From Alphaproteobacteria bacterium (GTDB taxonomy: Bacteria > Pseudomonadota > Alphaproteobacteria > UBA2966): 53,120 bases of DNA. Below, one piece after another: positions 42,613-52,370 of this stretch. Every line of letters starts with the position of its first letter. Position 1 is the stretch's first letter. Where the stretch lies: positions 1-53,120 of the forward strand of contig JABIFY010000048.1 of NCBI GenBank assembly GCA_018650465.1, read 5' to 3'. Made by a program: the position numbers and the translations under genes. The notes under the pieces were generated by a model, which saw only the letters and a program-made list of their open reading frames with translations, ran no database searches and was not told the origin of the DNA.

Positions 42613-44577
42613 CTAGCTGGCTTTTTGCACGGACGAATAAACTTCCGTATCACGGATTTTCAGTTCAGCTTTGATAACGCCTTCTTTGCCGTTCTCAAAC
42701 GTGACCTTGGCTTCAATAGGGATAAGGTCCTTGTCGGAATACAGCGCTTCAATCAAATCGTCATAACGCTCGAAGACGATCTTGCGACGGATTTTGCCGG
42801 TCCGGGTCAATTCGCCATCATCGGCATCCAGCATCTTGTGCAAAATCAGAAAGCGCTTGACTTGTGAGCCTGCCAGACTTGGGTCGGCGGCCAGACTGCG
42901 ATTGGATTCTTCAATGTTGCCTTTGATGATCGCATAGACTTCATCACGGTTCGCCAGATCAACGTAGCTGCCATAATTCAGATTGTTGCGCTCGGCCCAG
43001 TTGCCCATTGAATCCAGATCAATGTTGATGAAAGCGGTGACATAATCTTTTCCATCGCCAAAAGTAACCGCTTCACGAATGTTGGCGTGGAATTTTAATT
43101 TGTTTTCCAGGAACTTGGGGGCAAACATAGTGCCGTCATTTAACTTGCCCACGTCCTTGGCACGATCAATGATGCGCACATGTCCGTCGTCATCAATGTA
43201 GCCGGCATCGCCCGTGTGGACCCAGCCATCTTCGGTTTTTGTCTCGCGCGTGGCTTCTTCGTTTTTGTAATAGCCGACAAAGACGCCGGGGCTGCGATAA
43301 AGAACTTCCTTGGTTGCTTCGTCAATCTTGATTTCACAATCAGGGACAGGGGTGCCAACGGTTTCAACGTTCACTTCATCGTCAGGCTGAATAGTGACGT
43401 AAACAGTGGCTTCGGTCTGGCCATACAACTGCTTCAGGTTGACGCCGATCGAGCGATAGAATTCAAACAGTTCCGGGCCAATGGCTTCACCACCGGTATA
43501 AGCAATGCGGATGTTGGAAAAACCCAGGGTATCCCGCAAGGGACCAAAAACCAGGATTTTGCCGATGCTATACATGATGCGATCTAAAAGCGGTACAGGT
43601 TTGCTTTCCAGCAATTTAGTGCCGGATTTTTTGGCGACGCCCATGAAATAAGCGAAAATCTTGCGCTTGATCGGTGCCGCGTCTTCCATGCGCACCATGA
43701 CATTTGTCAGGATATTTTCAAATATACGTGGTGGCGCGAAAAATGAGGTTGGTCCCAGCTCGCGCAGATCAATCATTACTGTGTCAGAACTTTCCGGGCA
43801 GCTGACGGAATAGCCTGCACACAGCGCCTGGCCATAGGAAATTGCGTGATCGCCAACCCAGGCCATGGGCAAATACGCAAGCACGTCGTCCGTATCGCGG
43901 AAACGCTCACGCGCATTGGCATTGCGGCAGGTAATGATGACATTGTCATAGGACAACATGACCCCTTTGGGCCGGCCAGTGGTGCCGGACGTATAAAGCA
44001 TGACGCCAACATCAGCGCCCTTGCCTTTGGCGATTTCATCCAGAAAATAATCCGGATTGTTTTTGTCGAACTGATGGCCGCGAGCCTGAACTTCCTTGTA
44101 GGCAAACAAGTCAGACTGGCGATAGTGGCGCATGCCACGCGGGTCATTATAGATAATGCTGGTCAGGTTCGGGCAGCGGTCTTGAACGGACAGGACCTTG
44201 TCAGCCTGCTCCTGGTTCTCGACGATGGCAAATTTGACCTCGGCATGCTCCAGAACATATTGCATCTCTTCGGCAACAGAATCCTGATAAACCGGCACGG
44301 GAATACCACCCAGTGACTGAATGGCCATCATGGCCATGTACAGTTCCGGCCGGTTGTCGCCAACGATGGCAACCTTGTCTTCGCGTTCAAAGCCAAAACT
44401 GGCCAGTCCACAAGCCAGCGAGCGTACATTTTCAACAACTTGTGACCAATCCCAGGTCAGCCAAATGCCCAGATCCTTTTCGCGCAAGGCGACCCGGTTC
44501 GGTCGGTTAATACCATGGTCCAAAAGTAGTTTTGGAAATGTATCGAGGCTTGAAAGTGAATCCTGCCTGTCAGTCAT
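42613..44577 (-). CDS. AMP-dependent long-chain acyl-CoA synthetase-like ligase
   Basis: 654 aa from ATG 44577 (GGAG eight bases upstream). The frame is open a further 76 codons but this has no family match. The phosphate-binding motif MLYTSGTTGRPKG is at 193-205. Later motifs are LYGQTEATVYVT, DGWVHTGDAGYIDDDGHVRIIDRAKDVGKLNDG (A8/hinge region, given in part) and a C-terminal domain with GNIEESNRSLAADPSLAGSQVKRF. It activates a fatty or aryl acid as its CoA ester. It is the first gene of the transport operon, so import and activation appear coupled. Confidence 0.9.
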   Translation of the reverse strand: MTDRQDSLSSLDTFPKLLLDHGINRPNRVALREKDLGIWLTWDWSQVVENVRSLACGLASFGFEREDKVAIVGDNRPELYMAMMAIQSLGGIPVPVYQDSVAEEMQYVLEHAEVKFAIVENQEQADKVLSVQDRCPNLTSIIYNDPRGMRHYRQSDLFAYKEVQARGHQFDKNNPDYFLDEIAKGKGADVGVMLYTSGTTGRPKGVMLSYDNVIITCRNANARERFRDTDDVLAYLPMAWVGDHAISYGQALCAGYSVSCPESSDTVMIDLRELGPTSFFAPPRIFENILTNVMVRMEDAAPIKRKIFAYFMGVAKKSGTKLLESKPVPLLDRIMYSIGKILVFGPLRDTLGFSNIRIAYTGGEAIGPELFEFYRSIGVNLKQLYGQTEATVYVTIQPDDEVNVETVGTPVPDCEIKIDEATKEVLYRSPGVFVGYYKNEEATRETKTEDGWVHTGDAGYIDDDGHVRIIDRAKDVGKLNDGTMFAPKFLENKLKFHANIREAVTFGDGKDYVTAFINIDLDSMGNWAERNNLNYGSYVDLANRDEVYAIIKGNIEESNRSLAADPSLAGSQVKRFLILHKMLDADDGELTRTGKIRRKIVFERYDDLIEALYSDKDLIPIEAKVTFENGKEGVIKAELKIRDTEVYSSVQKAS

Positions 44578-44920
44578 GCCCGGGCTCCGGCTGCAAGGGG
44601 TGTGAAATTTGGGAATATCAGAAATAAAGTAACGCGTCGGCTCAGGCACAGGGGTTTGCCGAAAATACACGGGTCTACAGAGCCAAAAACAGCGTTGAAA
44701 ACGCTGTCGGGCTTGCCTGTCGAACGGCTGTGTTGCGGACGATTTGTCACGCTTTTGGTGCTTCTCCCTGAACGACCGTTTGCCGGTTCTTGTTCTGGTA
44801 ATCAACTAAGTACGCTTGAGAAAACTCTCAAGTAACGATTTCACGCCAACAATAGCCATTTTGCATGTCGGTGCAACCCGGCGGAATGATTCAGTTTCCA
44901 GCATTTATTTACCTGTTTGA
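44578..44920. other. upstream region of the ligase-liv operon
   Basis: 343 bp between the DUF3237 gene and the ligase. The only frames are extensions of the ligase and plus-strand shadows. It must hold the operon promoter and includes the inverted repeat at 44815-44832. No hexamer pair is clear enough to call. Confidence 0.45.
44815..44832. promoter_or_regulatory. inverted repeat CTTGAGA-N4-TCTCAAG, candidate operator
   Basis: A perfect 7-bp dyad with a four-base AAAC spacer, 238 bp upstream of the ligase start and 88 bp downstream of the DUF3237 stop. The size fits a homodimeric repressor such as a GntR, TetR or MarR family member, but none is encoded in the window. Confidence 0.4.
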
Positions 44921-45373
44921 TCAGAGGACTGCATAGACATCCAGCTTCACACAATCGGCTTCCCGTGCGCCTGTGCAAACACAAATTGTATGATTAAGCC
45001 AGTTCAATTGTGGATCAGATGTTTCAAAAAAGGGTGTCGTACGCATGTAATACAAGGCAGGGTCTACTGTTTCACCCTGGGCGACGCGCGCCATAACGTC
45101 TGCCGGCCCGTGTCGGTAGCCCTTGTTCTCCACGTAAATCAGGGCGCCATTTGTGGTTTGCATGGTGTATCTGGCTTCCAGAAAGGCGCTGCCATCGCGG
45201 CGGACGATCTGCCAATCGGCCCCGCCCGGTAAAATGGTGCCTGATAATTGGGGACCTTCAAAACTGCCGCCGGTGATGGGAATAATCCGGCGTCGCCCGG
45301 CATGTATCTCACCCAGCTCCTGGACGTCGCCAATTGTGATTCTTGCGCTGTAAACAAATTCTGTTTTGATCAT
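44921..45373 (-). CDS. DUF3237 family protein
   Basis: A 150-aa beta-barrel-like protein with the DUF3237 pattern: a DVQELGEIHAGRRRIIPITGGSFEGP opening (given in part), GTILPGGADWQIVRRDG, LEARYTMQTTNGALIYVENKGYRHG, and MRTTPFFETSDPQLNWLNHTICVCTG at the end. The function is unknown, but homologues are often found near genes for aromatic or acyl-CoA catabolism. The start codon overlaps the crotonase stop by four bases, so the two are coupled. Confidence 0.85.
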   Translation of the reverse strand: MIKTEFVYSARITIGDVQELGEIHAGRRRIIPITGGSFEGPQLSGTILPGGADWQIVRRDGSAFLEARYTMQTTNGALIYVENKGYRHGPADVMARVAQGETVDPALYYMRTTPFFETSDPQLNWLNHTICVCTGAREADCVKLDVYAVL

Positions 45374-46146
45374 GTTGCCTTCTCCCCATGCCGTCCTTCC
45401 CCCGCGGCAAAACGTCGCGCGCCGCCTGTGGCTTCCTGCTCAAGCGCTGACTTGCCCAACTGAAATTCCTTGGCCATGGCATCGTCCAGGCTGCGACCCT
45501 GCTGTTCATAGACGGAGGCACGGTCTGATAACATACAGGTTTGCGGCAATTTACTTAGCTCCAGTGCAAGGGCTTCGGCCGCCTCACGGGCGGTGCCGTT
45601 CGGGACGACCCGGTTGGCAAGGCCCATCATCAAGGCTTCCTCAGACCCAACTTCACGTCCGGTTAACACCAGGTCGAGGGCCCTGCCCATACCGACAATG
45701 CGCGGCAGTCGGACAGTGCCACCGTCAATCAGTGGTACACCCCAACGGCGGCAAAAGACGCCGAAAACAGCATCTTCTTCTGCTATTCTCATGTCACACC
45801 ACAAGGCAAGTTCCAGCCCGCCCGCCACTGCATGGCCGGATATGGCCGCAATAACCGGCTTGCCAAGGTGAAGGCGAGAAATACCCATGGGGGCATCGCC
45901 ATCGGGTTCCAGTCGACTGGTTCGCGGCCCGTCTGGCCCTTCGGCAAAGGCTTTCAGGTCGGCTCCGGCGCAAAAAGTACCGTGCTTGCCCCACAAGACG
46001 CCCACTTTCGCGCTTTCGTCCGCATCGAAGGCGCGAAAGGCGTCGGCGAGGGCCTCAGCCGTGGGTCGATCCACTGCGTTTCTCACCTCCGGGCGGTCGA
46101 GGATAACTGTTGTCACCGGACCCTTTTTCTCTACCAATACTGTCAT
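45370..46146 (-). CDS. enoyl-CoA hydratase/isomerase family protein
   Basis: 258 aa from ATG 46146 with AAGGA eight bases upstream. The crotonase fold shows its two oxyanion-hole segments, GTFCAGADLKAFA and ISGHAVAGGLELALWCDMRIA, and the RWGVPLIDGGTVRLPRIVG region. It hydrates or isomerises an enoyl-CoA. The exact reaction is unclear because the catalytic glutamates of true enoyl-CoA hydratase are not both obvious. It is divergent from acnA with a 136-bp shared upstream region and coupled to DUF3237 downstream. Confidence 0.88.
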   Translation of the reverse strand: MTVLVEKKGPVTTVILDRPEVRNAVDRPTAEALADAFRAFDADESAKVGVLWGKHGTFCAGADLKAFAEGPDGPRTSRLEPDGDAPMGISRLHLGKPVIAAISGHAVAGGLELALWCDMRIAEEDAVFGVFCRRWGVPLIDGGTVRLPRIVGMGRALDLVLTGREVGSEEALMMGLANRVVPNGTAREAAEALALELSKLPQTCMLSDRASVYEQQGRSLDDAMAKEFQLGKSALEQEATGGARRFAAGEGRHGEKAT

Positions 46147-46282
46147 CGTTGTCGTCCTTCTTGAATTCCTGTCCCTGGAAGCGTAAAAACACGCCAACAA
46201 TACACCAGTCTGGAAATACTGTTTTGACTGGCGGATCACCCATTAATACAGGCCCTACAATGCCGGGCCAAGGAGAACCGAC

Positions 46283-48967
46283 GTGACGACTTCCGGTCAG
46301 GATACCTTAAAGACCCGACGCACATTAAAAGTGGGCGAACGCTCATACGATTACTTCAGTCTGGCAGCGGCCGCCGCTGAACTTGGCGATTTTTCAAAAC
46401 TGCCATTTTCCCTGAAGGTCTTGATGGAAAACCTGTTGCGCTATGAAGATGGCCGCACGGTTGTGACGGATGATGCCAAGGCTTTGGTGGGTTGGCTGAA
46501 AGATCAGAAGTCAGATCGTGAAATCGCCTATCGTCCGGCCCGCGTCCTGATGCAGGATTTCACCGGTGTGCCGGCTGTGGTTGATCTGGCCGCCATGCGC
46601 GATGCCATGAACGATCTGGGCGGCGACGCCAAAAAGATTAACCCGCTGTCGCCTGTTGACCTGGTCATCGATCACTCGGTCATGGTCGACAAATACGGCA
46701 CCGACACAGCCTTTGACGAAAACGTTGCGGCTGAAATGAAGCGCAATGCTGAACGCTATGCCTTCTTGCGCTGGGGCCAGGAAGCCTTTGATAACTTCCG
46801 CGTTGTACCGCCGGGAACGGGTATCTGCCACCAGGTCAACCTGGAATATCTGGCTCAGGTCGTCTGGACTGCCGATGAAGACGGCACCGAAATCGCTTAC
46901 CCCGATACCCTGGTCGGCACCGACAGTCACACCACCATGGTCAACGGCCTTGCCGTTCTGGGTTGGGGAGTGGGCGGTATTGAAGCTGAAGCTGCCATGT
47001 TGGGCCAGCCGGTTTCCATGTTGTTGCCAGAAGTTGTTGGCTTCAAGTTGACCGGTGAAATGTCCGAAGGTATCACGGCCACCGATCTGGTGCTGAAGGT
47101 TGTTGAAATGCTGCGCGCCAAAGGCGTCGTCGGCAAGTTCGTGGAATTCTACGGCCCGGCCCTGGACGTGCTGTCCCTGGCTGACCGCGCGACCATCGCC
47201 AACATGGCCCCTGAATATGGTGCCACCTGCGGCTTCTTCCCCATCGATCAGGAAACCCTGAACTACATGCACCTGTCCGGTCGTGACGAAGATCGCATTG
47301 CCCTGGTCGAAGCCTATGCCAAGGCACAAGGCATGTGGCGCGATGCCGATACGCCTGATCCTTTGTTCACGTCTACTCTGGAACTGGATATTTCATCCGT
47401 CGTGCCGGGGATCTCCGGTCCCAAGCGTCCGCAGGACTGGATTGCCCTGGCCGGTGCCGATCAGGCATTTACCACTGCCCTGGACGAAGTCTTTGACATT
47501 GCCGACCGGGCTGACATGCCGCAAGAAGTTGACGGCGAATCATACGACATGAAAAATGGTGACGTTGTTCTGGCTGCCATTACCAGCTGTACCAACACAT
47601 CAAACCCGGGCGTCATGATCGCCGCTGGTCTGGTGGCGCAAAAAGCTGTCGCCAAGGGCCTGAGGGTCAAGCCATGGGTCAAGACCTCGCTGGCCCCTGG
47701 TTCCAAGGTTGTGACCGATTACCTGGTCAAAGCCGGTTTGCAGGACCCCCTCGACGAACTTGGTTTTAACCTGGTGGGTTATGGCTGCATGACCTGTATC
47801 GGCAACTCCGGTCCGCTGGACGAACCCATCGCCAAGGCCATCACCGACGGTGACATGGTCGCCGCCGCTGTGGTTTCCAGTAACCGTAACTTTGAAGGCC
47901 GGGTAAACCCGCATGTGAAAGCCAACTATCTGGCTTCCCCGCCACTGGTTGTGGCTTACGCCCTGGCAGGCAGCATGCGCAAAAACATCATGACCGAGCC
48001 TCTGGGCAAGGGCAAAGATGGCAACCCGGTTTATCTGTCGGACGTGTGGCCAACTACTGCTGAAGTGCAGGCCGCCGTCGCCAAAAGTGTCACCCGTGAA
48101 AGCTTCCAGGCGCGTTACGCCGATGTCTTCGCCGGTACTAAAGAATGGCAGGCCATCGTGCCTGACGAAGGCCTGACTTATGGCTGGGACATGACTTCAA
48201 CCTATGTGCAAAAGCCGCCTTACTTTGAAGGTATGGGCATGGAACCCGGCACGTTCTCGGATATCACCGGGGCCCGTGAGTTGGCCTTGCTGGGCGATTC
48301 CATTACCACAGATCACATCTCGCCAGCCGGTTCTTTCAAGGAAGAAACCCCGGCTGGTGAATATCTTGTCAGCAATCAGGTGCCATCGCGTGAGTTCAAC
48401 TCTTATGGCTCTCGCCGTGGCAACCATGAAGTCATGATGCGCGGCACCTTTGGCAACATCCGTTTGCGCAACGAAATGGCACCGGGCACTGAAGGCGGCA
48501 TCACCCGTCACCAACCTTCAGGCGAGCAGATGTCCATCTATGATGCGGCCATGAAATATGAAGCTGATGGCGTTTCATTGGTCATCGTTGGTGGCAAGGA
48601 ATATGGCACCGGCTCATCTCGTGACTGGGCCGCCAAAGGCACCATGTTGCTGGGTGTGAAGGCCGTGATCGTTGAAAGCTTCGAGCGTATTCACCGCTCC
48701 AACCTGGTCGGCATGGGCATCCTGCCTTTGCAGTTCAAAGATGGCCAGGATCGCAAAACCCTGAAGCTGGATGGCACCGAAGTCTTTGACATCACCGGCG
48801 TTGCCGATGGCATCACACCGGGTATGGACGTGGCCTGCAAAATCACCCGCGCCGATGGCAGCAGCGAAGAGATCACATTGCTGTGCCGGATCGATACGGA
48901 AGATGAAGTGGATTATTATCGCAACGGCGGCATCCTGCACTATGTGCTCAGGAACCTCGCTGCGTAA
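46283..48967 (+). CDS. acnA: aconitate hydratase A
   Basis: 894-aa TCA-cycle enzyme that interconverts citrate and isocitrate. It starts at GTG 46283 behind a good AAGGAG site. The 4Fe-4S ligands are Cys436 ([10 protein letters not shown]), Cys502 and Cys505 ([12 protein letters not shown]). The substrate-binding [23 protein letters not shown] and the swivelling C-terminal domain ([23 protein letters not shown]) are complete. Length is normal for AcnA/IRP-type aconitases. It has its own promoter region and a strong terminator. Confidence 0.98.
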   Translation: MTTSGQDTLKTRRTLKVGERSYDYFSLAAAAAELGDFSKLPFSLKVLMENLLRYEDGRTVVTDDAKALVGWLKDQKSDREIAYRPARVLMQDFTGVPAVVDLAAMRDAMNDLGGDAKKINPLSPVDLVIDHSVMVDKYGTDTAFDENVAAEMKRNAERYAFLRWGQEAFDNFRVVPPGTGICHQVNLEYLAQVVWTADEDGTEIAYPDTLVGTDSHTTMVNGLAVLGWGVGGIEAEAAMLGQPVSMLLPEVVGFKLTGEMSEGITATDLVLKVVEMLRAKGVVGKFVEFYGPALDVLSLADRATIANMAPEYGATCGFFPIDQETLNYMHLSGRDEDRIALVEAYAKAQGMWRDADTPDPLFTSTLELDISSVVPGISGPKRPQDWIALAGADQAFTTALDEVFDIADRADMPQEVDGESYDMKNGDVVLAAITSCTNTSNPGVMIAAGLVAQKAVAKGLRVKPWVKTSLAPGSKVVTDYLVKAGLQDPLDELGFNLVGYGCMTCIGNSGPLDEPIAKAITDGDMVAAAVVSSNRNFEGRVNPHVKANYLASPPLVVAYALAGSMRKNIMTEPLGKGKDGNPVYLSDVWPTTAEVQAAVAKSVTRESFQARYADVFAGTKEWQAIVPDEGLTYGWDMTSTYVQKPPYFEGMGMEPGTFSDITGARELALLGDSITTDHISPAGSFKEETPAGEYLVSNQVPSREFNSYGSRRGNHEVMMRGTFGNIRLRNEMAPGTEGGITRHQPSGEQMSIYDAAMKYEADGVSLVIVGGKEYGTGSSRDWAAKGTMLLGVKAVIVESFERIHRSNLVGMGILPLQFKDGQDRKTLKLDGTEVFDITGVADGITPGMDVACKITRADGSSEEITLLCRIDTEDEVDYYRNGGILHYVLRNLAA

Positions 48968-48992
48968 GGTATCGCAAAATCAAAACGGATCA

Positions 48993-49018
48993 GGGCGGGG
49001 ATTTCCCCGCCCTTTTTT
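48993..49018 (+). terminator. rho-independent terminator of acnA
   Basis: GGGCGGGGA pairs with TCCCCGCCC (nine pairs, two-base loop), followed by TTTTTT. It lies 25 bp after the acnA stop. Its symmetric GC stem may also block readthrough from the converging 81-aa gene, though there is no U-run on that side. Confidence 0.9.
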
Positions 49019-49042
49019 GTGGCCGAAATAATTGGACGGGTT

Positions 49043-49288
49043 CTATTTGTCCTGCAAGTTATGACTGTCGGCGGCCGTCAGGTCCAGATCATAGACCTGT
49101 TTCAGGTTTGCGATGTCCTCCAGGCTTTTGCCTTCAAACGGGATCTTGCCTTCAAAGGCATGCAGGACAATACCTTCCAGCAAATCACCTAGCGAGATAT
49201 CCTTGTACTCGGCCACGGCCTTCAGCACTTTCAAAATTCTTTTTTCCAGACGCACACCGGTCTGAACACGCTCGACGGATTGTTTCAC
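49043..49288 (-). CDS. small ribbon-helix-helix-like protein
   Basis: 81 aa. The part VQTGVRLEKRILKVLKAVAEYKDISLGDLLEGIVLHAFEG (about 9-50) fits a strand followed by two helices, as in CopG/Arc-type DNA-binding proteins, and the rest is an acidic tail. A role as a small transcription factor or antitoxin-like protein is possible. No toxin partner is adjacent. It is monocistronic and converges with acnA. Confidence 0.7.
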   Translation of the reverse strand: MKQSVERVQTGVRLEKRILKVLKAVAEYKDISLGDLLEGIVLHAFEGKIPFEGKSLEDIANLKQVYDLDLTAADSHNLQDK

Positions 49289-49441
49289 AGAACTTCCTTT
49301 TATCTGAAACTTGGTAGCTTTGTACCGGGGTAGTCTAGCAACTTCATCACCTTTTTGTCACCCGAATGTGATTCGCACGCCTCAATTGATTGGCTTACAA
49401 CTCGGCGTCTAGCCAGATCAGCCTGGCCCGGGATCGGAACA

Positions 49442-50170
49442 ATGACTTCAATGATTCTACGCACAATTGGTTTAATACTGGTCGCAACAATGATGTTTGC
49501 GTCGCCTGCTACCGCGAAATCAAAATCACCCGTGGTACTGGAACTGTTCACCAGCCAGGGCTGTTCCTCCTGCCCGTCTGCCGATAAAATTCTGGGTAAA
49601 TTGGCCAAAGAAGACGACGTTATCGCCCTCAGTTTTCATGTTGATTACTGGGACTATATCGGCTGGAAAGATACCTTCGCCAGCAAGGTCACGACCGCCC
49701 GGCAATATGACTATGCCAAATCTCTGGGTCAGCGAAATGTCTATACGCCGCAACTGGTTCTGGGTGGCCAGGAACATTATGTCGGATCGGATGAACACCG
49801 CATTCTGGTCGCCATCAACCAAGCAAAAGGCAGGGTAGCCTCAGACGCTAAAATCCATATTCAAAAAACAGGCGAAGGTCTGAAACTAACCGTTTCCGGC
49901 AATGGGGATGGGGATTGTGAGGCCTGGTTGTTTGCCTTTGATCGTCGCCATGAAGTTGCCGTGCAGCGCGGTGAAAACAGTGGCAACAAACTGGCCTATA
50001 CCAATGTCGTGCGCGATGTGCGCTTGCTGGGGCGCTGGGATGGTGGCGACCGCAGTTTCAATATTCGCCATGATCAGATCACCATGCAAAAACGCGACGG
50101 TTATGTGATCGTGGTCCAGGCCAAAGGGCAGGGGCCTGTGTTGGCAGCCAAACAGCACTGGCTGAAGTAG
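49442..50170 (+). CDS. DUF1223 thioredoxin-like secreted protein
   Basis: 242 aa from ATG 49442 with a signal peptide (about 1-25, ending SPATAK). The frame opens earlier at 49355 but without a signal. The family motif ELFTSQGCSSCPSADKILG supplies Cys41 and Cys44 in a CxxC arrangement, followed by FHVDYWDYIGWKDTFAS and YTPQLVLGGQEHYVGSD. The fold is thioredoxin-like but the function is unknown. It stands alone with nitroreductase 101 bp downstream. Confidence 0.88.
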   Translation: MTSMILRTIGLILVATMMFASPATAKSKSPVVLELFTSQGCSSCPSADKILGKLAKEDDVIALSFHVDYWDYIGWKDTFASKVTTARQYDYAKSLGQRNVYTPQLVLGGQEHYVGSDEHRILVAINQAKGRVASDAKIHIQKTGEGLKLTVSGNGDGDCEAWLFAFDRRHEVAVQRGENSGNKLAYTNVVRDVRLLGRWDGGDRSFNIRHDQITMQKRDGYVIVVQAKGQGPVLAAKQHWLK

Positions 50171-50271
50171 TCCAGTGCCTCACTGGCTTAATTGACGCTG
50201 ACTGATTGCAGAGCCTGATTATACGGGTTCTAATAAGGCCAGCCCCGCCTGAATATTTCACGGAAAAAAAC

Positions 50272-50943
50272 ATGAAACTGGATGACGCGATTGCCGGTCG
50301 TCGCTCGATGCGCGAATTTTTGCCTGACCCGGTGCCTCAAGGGACCGTCCACCGCATCCTGGAAATTGCCTCACGGGCACCTTCGGGCACGAATATTCAG
50401 CCTTGGAAGGTGATTGTGGTAACTGGCGACGATCAGGCCAAAGTCACAAAGGCGATCATGGATTACCGTCTTGAGGAAGCAAAGGCAGACGCCCCGAAAG
50501 ACACCAAGATGCCGCGCCGATGGGCCGAACCCTATCTCTCCCGACGACGCAAAGTAGGCTATGACATGTATGCCAAGCTGGGCATTGAAAAAGGCGACAA
50601 GCCGGCCATGTGGGCCCAGCATGGTCGCAACTATGAATTTTTTGGTGCGCCCGTGGGCCTGTTCTTTGTTGTCGACGAAGACCTTGATCAGGCCAGTTGG
50701 CTGGACCTTGGCATGTTCATGCAAAATGTCATGCTGGTGGCGAAACAGGAAGGCCTGGATACATGCCCGCAAGGGGCCTTCCTGCATTATGCCGATCTGG
50801 TGCACGCTGCCTTGGGGTTGGACGATACCCAGCGCTTGGCCAGTGGCATGTCGCTGGGCGTCGCCGACATGTCTGCCCCCGTCAACAGCCTGGAAACCGA
50901 ACGTGTCGCCGTCGACGAATTCTCAGACTTTCGCGGATTTTAG
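50272..50943 (+). CDS. nitroreductase family protein
   Basis: 223 aa from ATG 50272 (the frame is open 22 codons upstream). The FMN-binding opening is AIAGRRSMREFLPDPVP, then ASRAPSGTNIQPWKVIVVTG, and later GLDTCPQGAFLHYADLVHAALG and SLGVADMSAPVNSLETER. It would be a flavin enzyme using NAD(P)H to reduce nitro groups or quinones. The physiological substrate is unknown. It converges with the gene at 50958 with 14 bp between. Confidence 0.9.
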   Translation: MKLDDAIAGRRSMREFLPDPVPQGTVHRILEIASRAPSGTNIQPWKVIVVTGDDQAKVTKAIMDYRLEEAKADAPKDTKMPRRWAEPYLSRRRKVGYDMYAKLGIEKGDKPAMWAQHGRNYEFFGAPVGLFFVVDEDLDQASWLDLGMFMQNVMLVAKQEGLDTCPQGAFLHYADLVHAALGLDDTQRLASGMSLGVADMSAPVNSLETERVAVDEFSDFRGF

Positions 50944-50957
50944 ACCTGTGGATATTG

Positions 50958-52370
50958 TCAGCGGCGAGAGCTGACGAGTTTGTCCGCCTGATCCGGATAA
51001 TGTTTCAGGAAACGGTCGACCGCCCAGTCGGGCCAGGGCTCGTAGATGTTTTCATCATACCCCATCATGGGATAAACCTTTTCACCGCGTGACAGTTCTT
51101 GGCCATCGCGGCGCACCAGCGGCGGCAGGCTGCGTCTGTTCACATCCATGGTGGGGTACAAGGCATTAGCCAGGGATTTTTCCTTTTCATATTGCAGGGC
51201 AACATCATAGGCGTCTGCCGTCTGTATGATGCCGTCGCGGTCGAAATATTCGAACGTGCCCTTGCCAAAGATCTTTGCATCCGGCCCCGCATCGCGTGGT
51301 TGCTGGTCTGACGTCAGGTTCAGGGATTTTAACCCGCCTTCACCCGTCATCTGCAATTCACCCGCATCCGTCTCACCATCCTGATCCGCATCCCGCCAGA
51401 TGCCAAACTTGGACCACGCCGCGTCACGTTCATCCAGTACACCATCGGCGTTACCGCCCTGGGCCAATTGGTCAAACCAGGCCAACCCCTCCAGATCAGT
51501 TTTGGCCGTCGCCAGATAATCCTTGAAGGCGATCTCATCTTTATGCGAGATCAGCCGATCCCCGTCCCGGTCATAAACAAACAACCCTTCCTCTGGCCCC
51601 GGCCACGCCAGCACCTGTCGTGAGCCTGTACTCGCTATGTCGAACCGAGCAGTGGAATGGGAGAGGGGAATGATTCTTATGTTTCCGTCGTTGTTGAGAT
51701 CGAGGATGACGGGCCAGCCCCAGCCACCGTCGTAACCCCCGGCTTGACCTGCGACATCCGCATGTCCGTCACCGAAATCACCCGCGAACCCGTTGTCAGC
51801 CGAACCAGAATAGTCCGCACCATTGTTATTGCCGCCTGCCGAAGCTGAACTACCGTTGTCACCATTTGCTGGTGCCCCGTATCCCGACGTGCCTACGCCC
51901 TGAAAACCAGCACCAGAATAAGTTGGATCGCCGAAGTAGCCTTGGGGTCCTTGGGAAGCAGTTGGCGTACCCATTGAATTGTCCGAGACTTCTGCCGGGT
52001 TCGATGCAGCAACAGTATTTTGATTTGCTTTCGCCCGCTGTTGGGTGGCAATCTGATTTTCAAAATTGAACAAATCTGTTGCGTCCAGAAAAGACGTAAC
52101 GGTGGGCCTGTTTGTATCTGTCAAGTTCTCATTAAAGGGATCGTTGACCGTAACACCGGCCTTCACTGCATGCGCGACTGTTTTGGCGATATCCTCTTGT
52201 GGTGTCCTCTGAGCCACCGAAATTCCAACGGCGTTATTCCGAATCCAACCCCGGTATTGTTGGTGTGATTGATTCGCCCTTGTTTGTATGACGGTATCAA
52301 CTGTCTCCTGTCTTAAAAACGAACAAAACGGAATCGATTTCAATTCGTATATGTTCCCGAACAACTTCAT
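50958..52370 (-). CDS. protein with hemolysin-type Ca-binding C-terminal domain
   Basis: 470 aa if read from ATG 52370, but this start overlaps the end of the upstream gene by 74 bases and a later start is possible. Residues ~1-115 match nothing known. ~120-215 is a Gly/Asn/Ser/Asp-rich linker. ~220-370 resembles the conserved segment found at the end of large RTX/hemolysin-type exoproteins: GWPVILDLNNDGNIRIIPLS, EEGLFVYDRDGDRLI, DGVLDERDAAWSKFGIWRDADQDGETDAGEL, the last quoted in part. The Asp/Asn-rich loops should bind Ca2+. There are no RTX nonapeptides, signal peptide or transporter genes. Function unknown. Confidence 0.7.
   Translation of the reverse strand: MKLFGNIYELKSIPFCSFLRQETVDTVIQTRANQSHQQYRGWIRNNAVGISVAQRTPQEDIAKTVAHAVKAGVTVNDPFNENLTDTNRPTVTSFLDATDLFNFENQIATQQRAKANQNTVAASNPAEVSDNSMGTPTASQGPQGYFGDPTYSGAGFQGVGTSGYGAPANGDNGSSASAGGNNNGADYSGSADNGFAGDFGDGHADVAGQAGGYDGGWGWPVILDLNNDGNIRIIPLSHSTARFDIASTGSRQVLAWPGPEEGLFVYDRDGDRLISHKDEIAFKDYLATAKTDLEGLAWFDQLAQGGNADGVLDERDAAWSKFGIWRDADQDGETDAGELQMTGEGGLKSLNLTSDQQPRDAGPDAKIFGKGTFEYFDRDGIIQTADAYDVALQYEKEKSLANALYPTMDVNRRSLPPLVRRDGQELSRGEKVYPMMGYDENIYEPWPDWAVDRFLKHYPDQADKLVSSRR

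Noticed and set aside
44578-44805. 76-residue N-terminal extension of the acyl-CoA ligase
   Set aside because: Low similarity to ligases, and ATG 44577 has a GGAG site and the expected family start.
49043-49288. Antitoxin of a toxin-antitoxin pair
   Set aside because: The ribbon-helix-helix-like gene has no adjacent toxin frame; the neighbours are aconitase and a DUF1223 protein.
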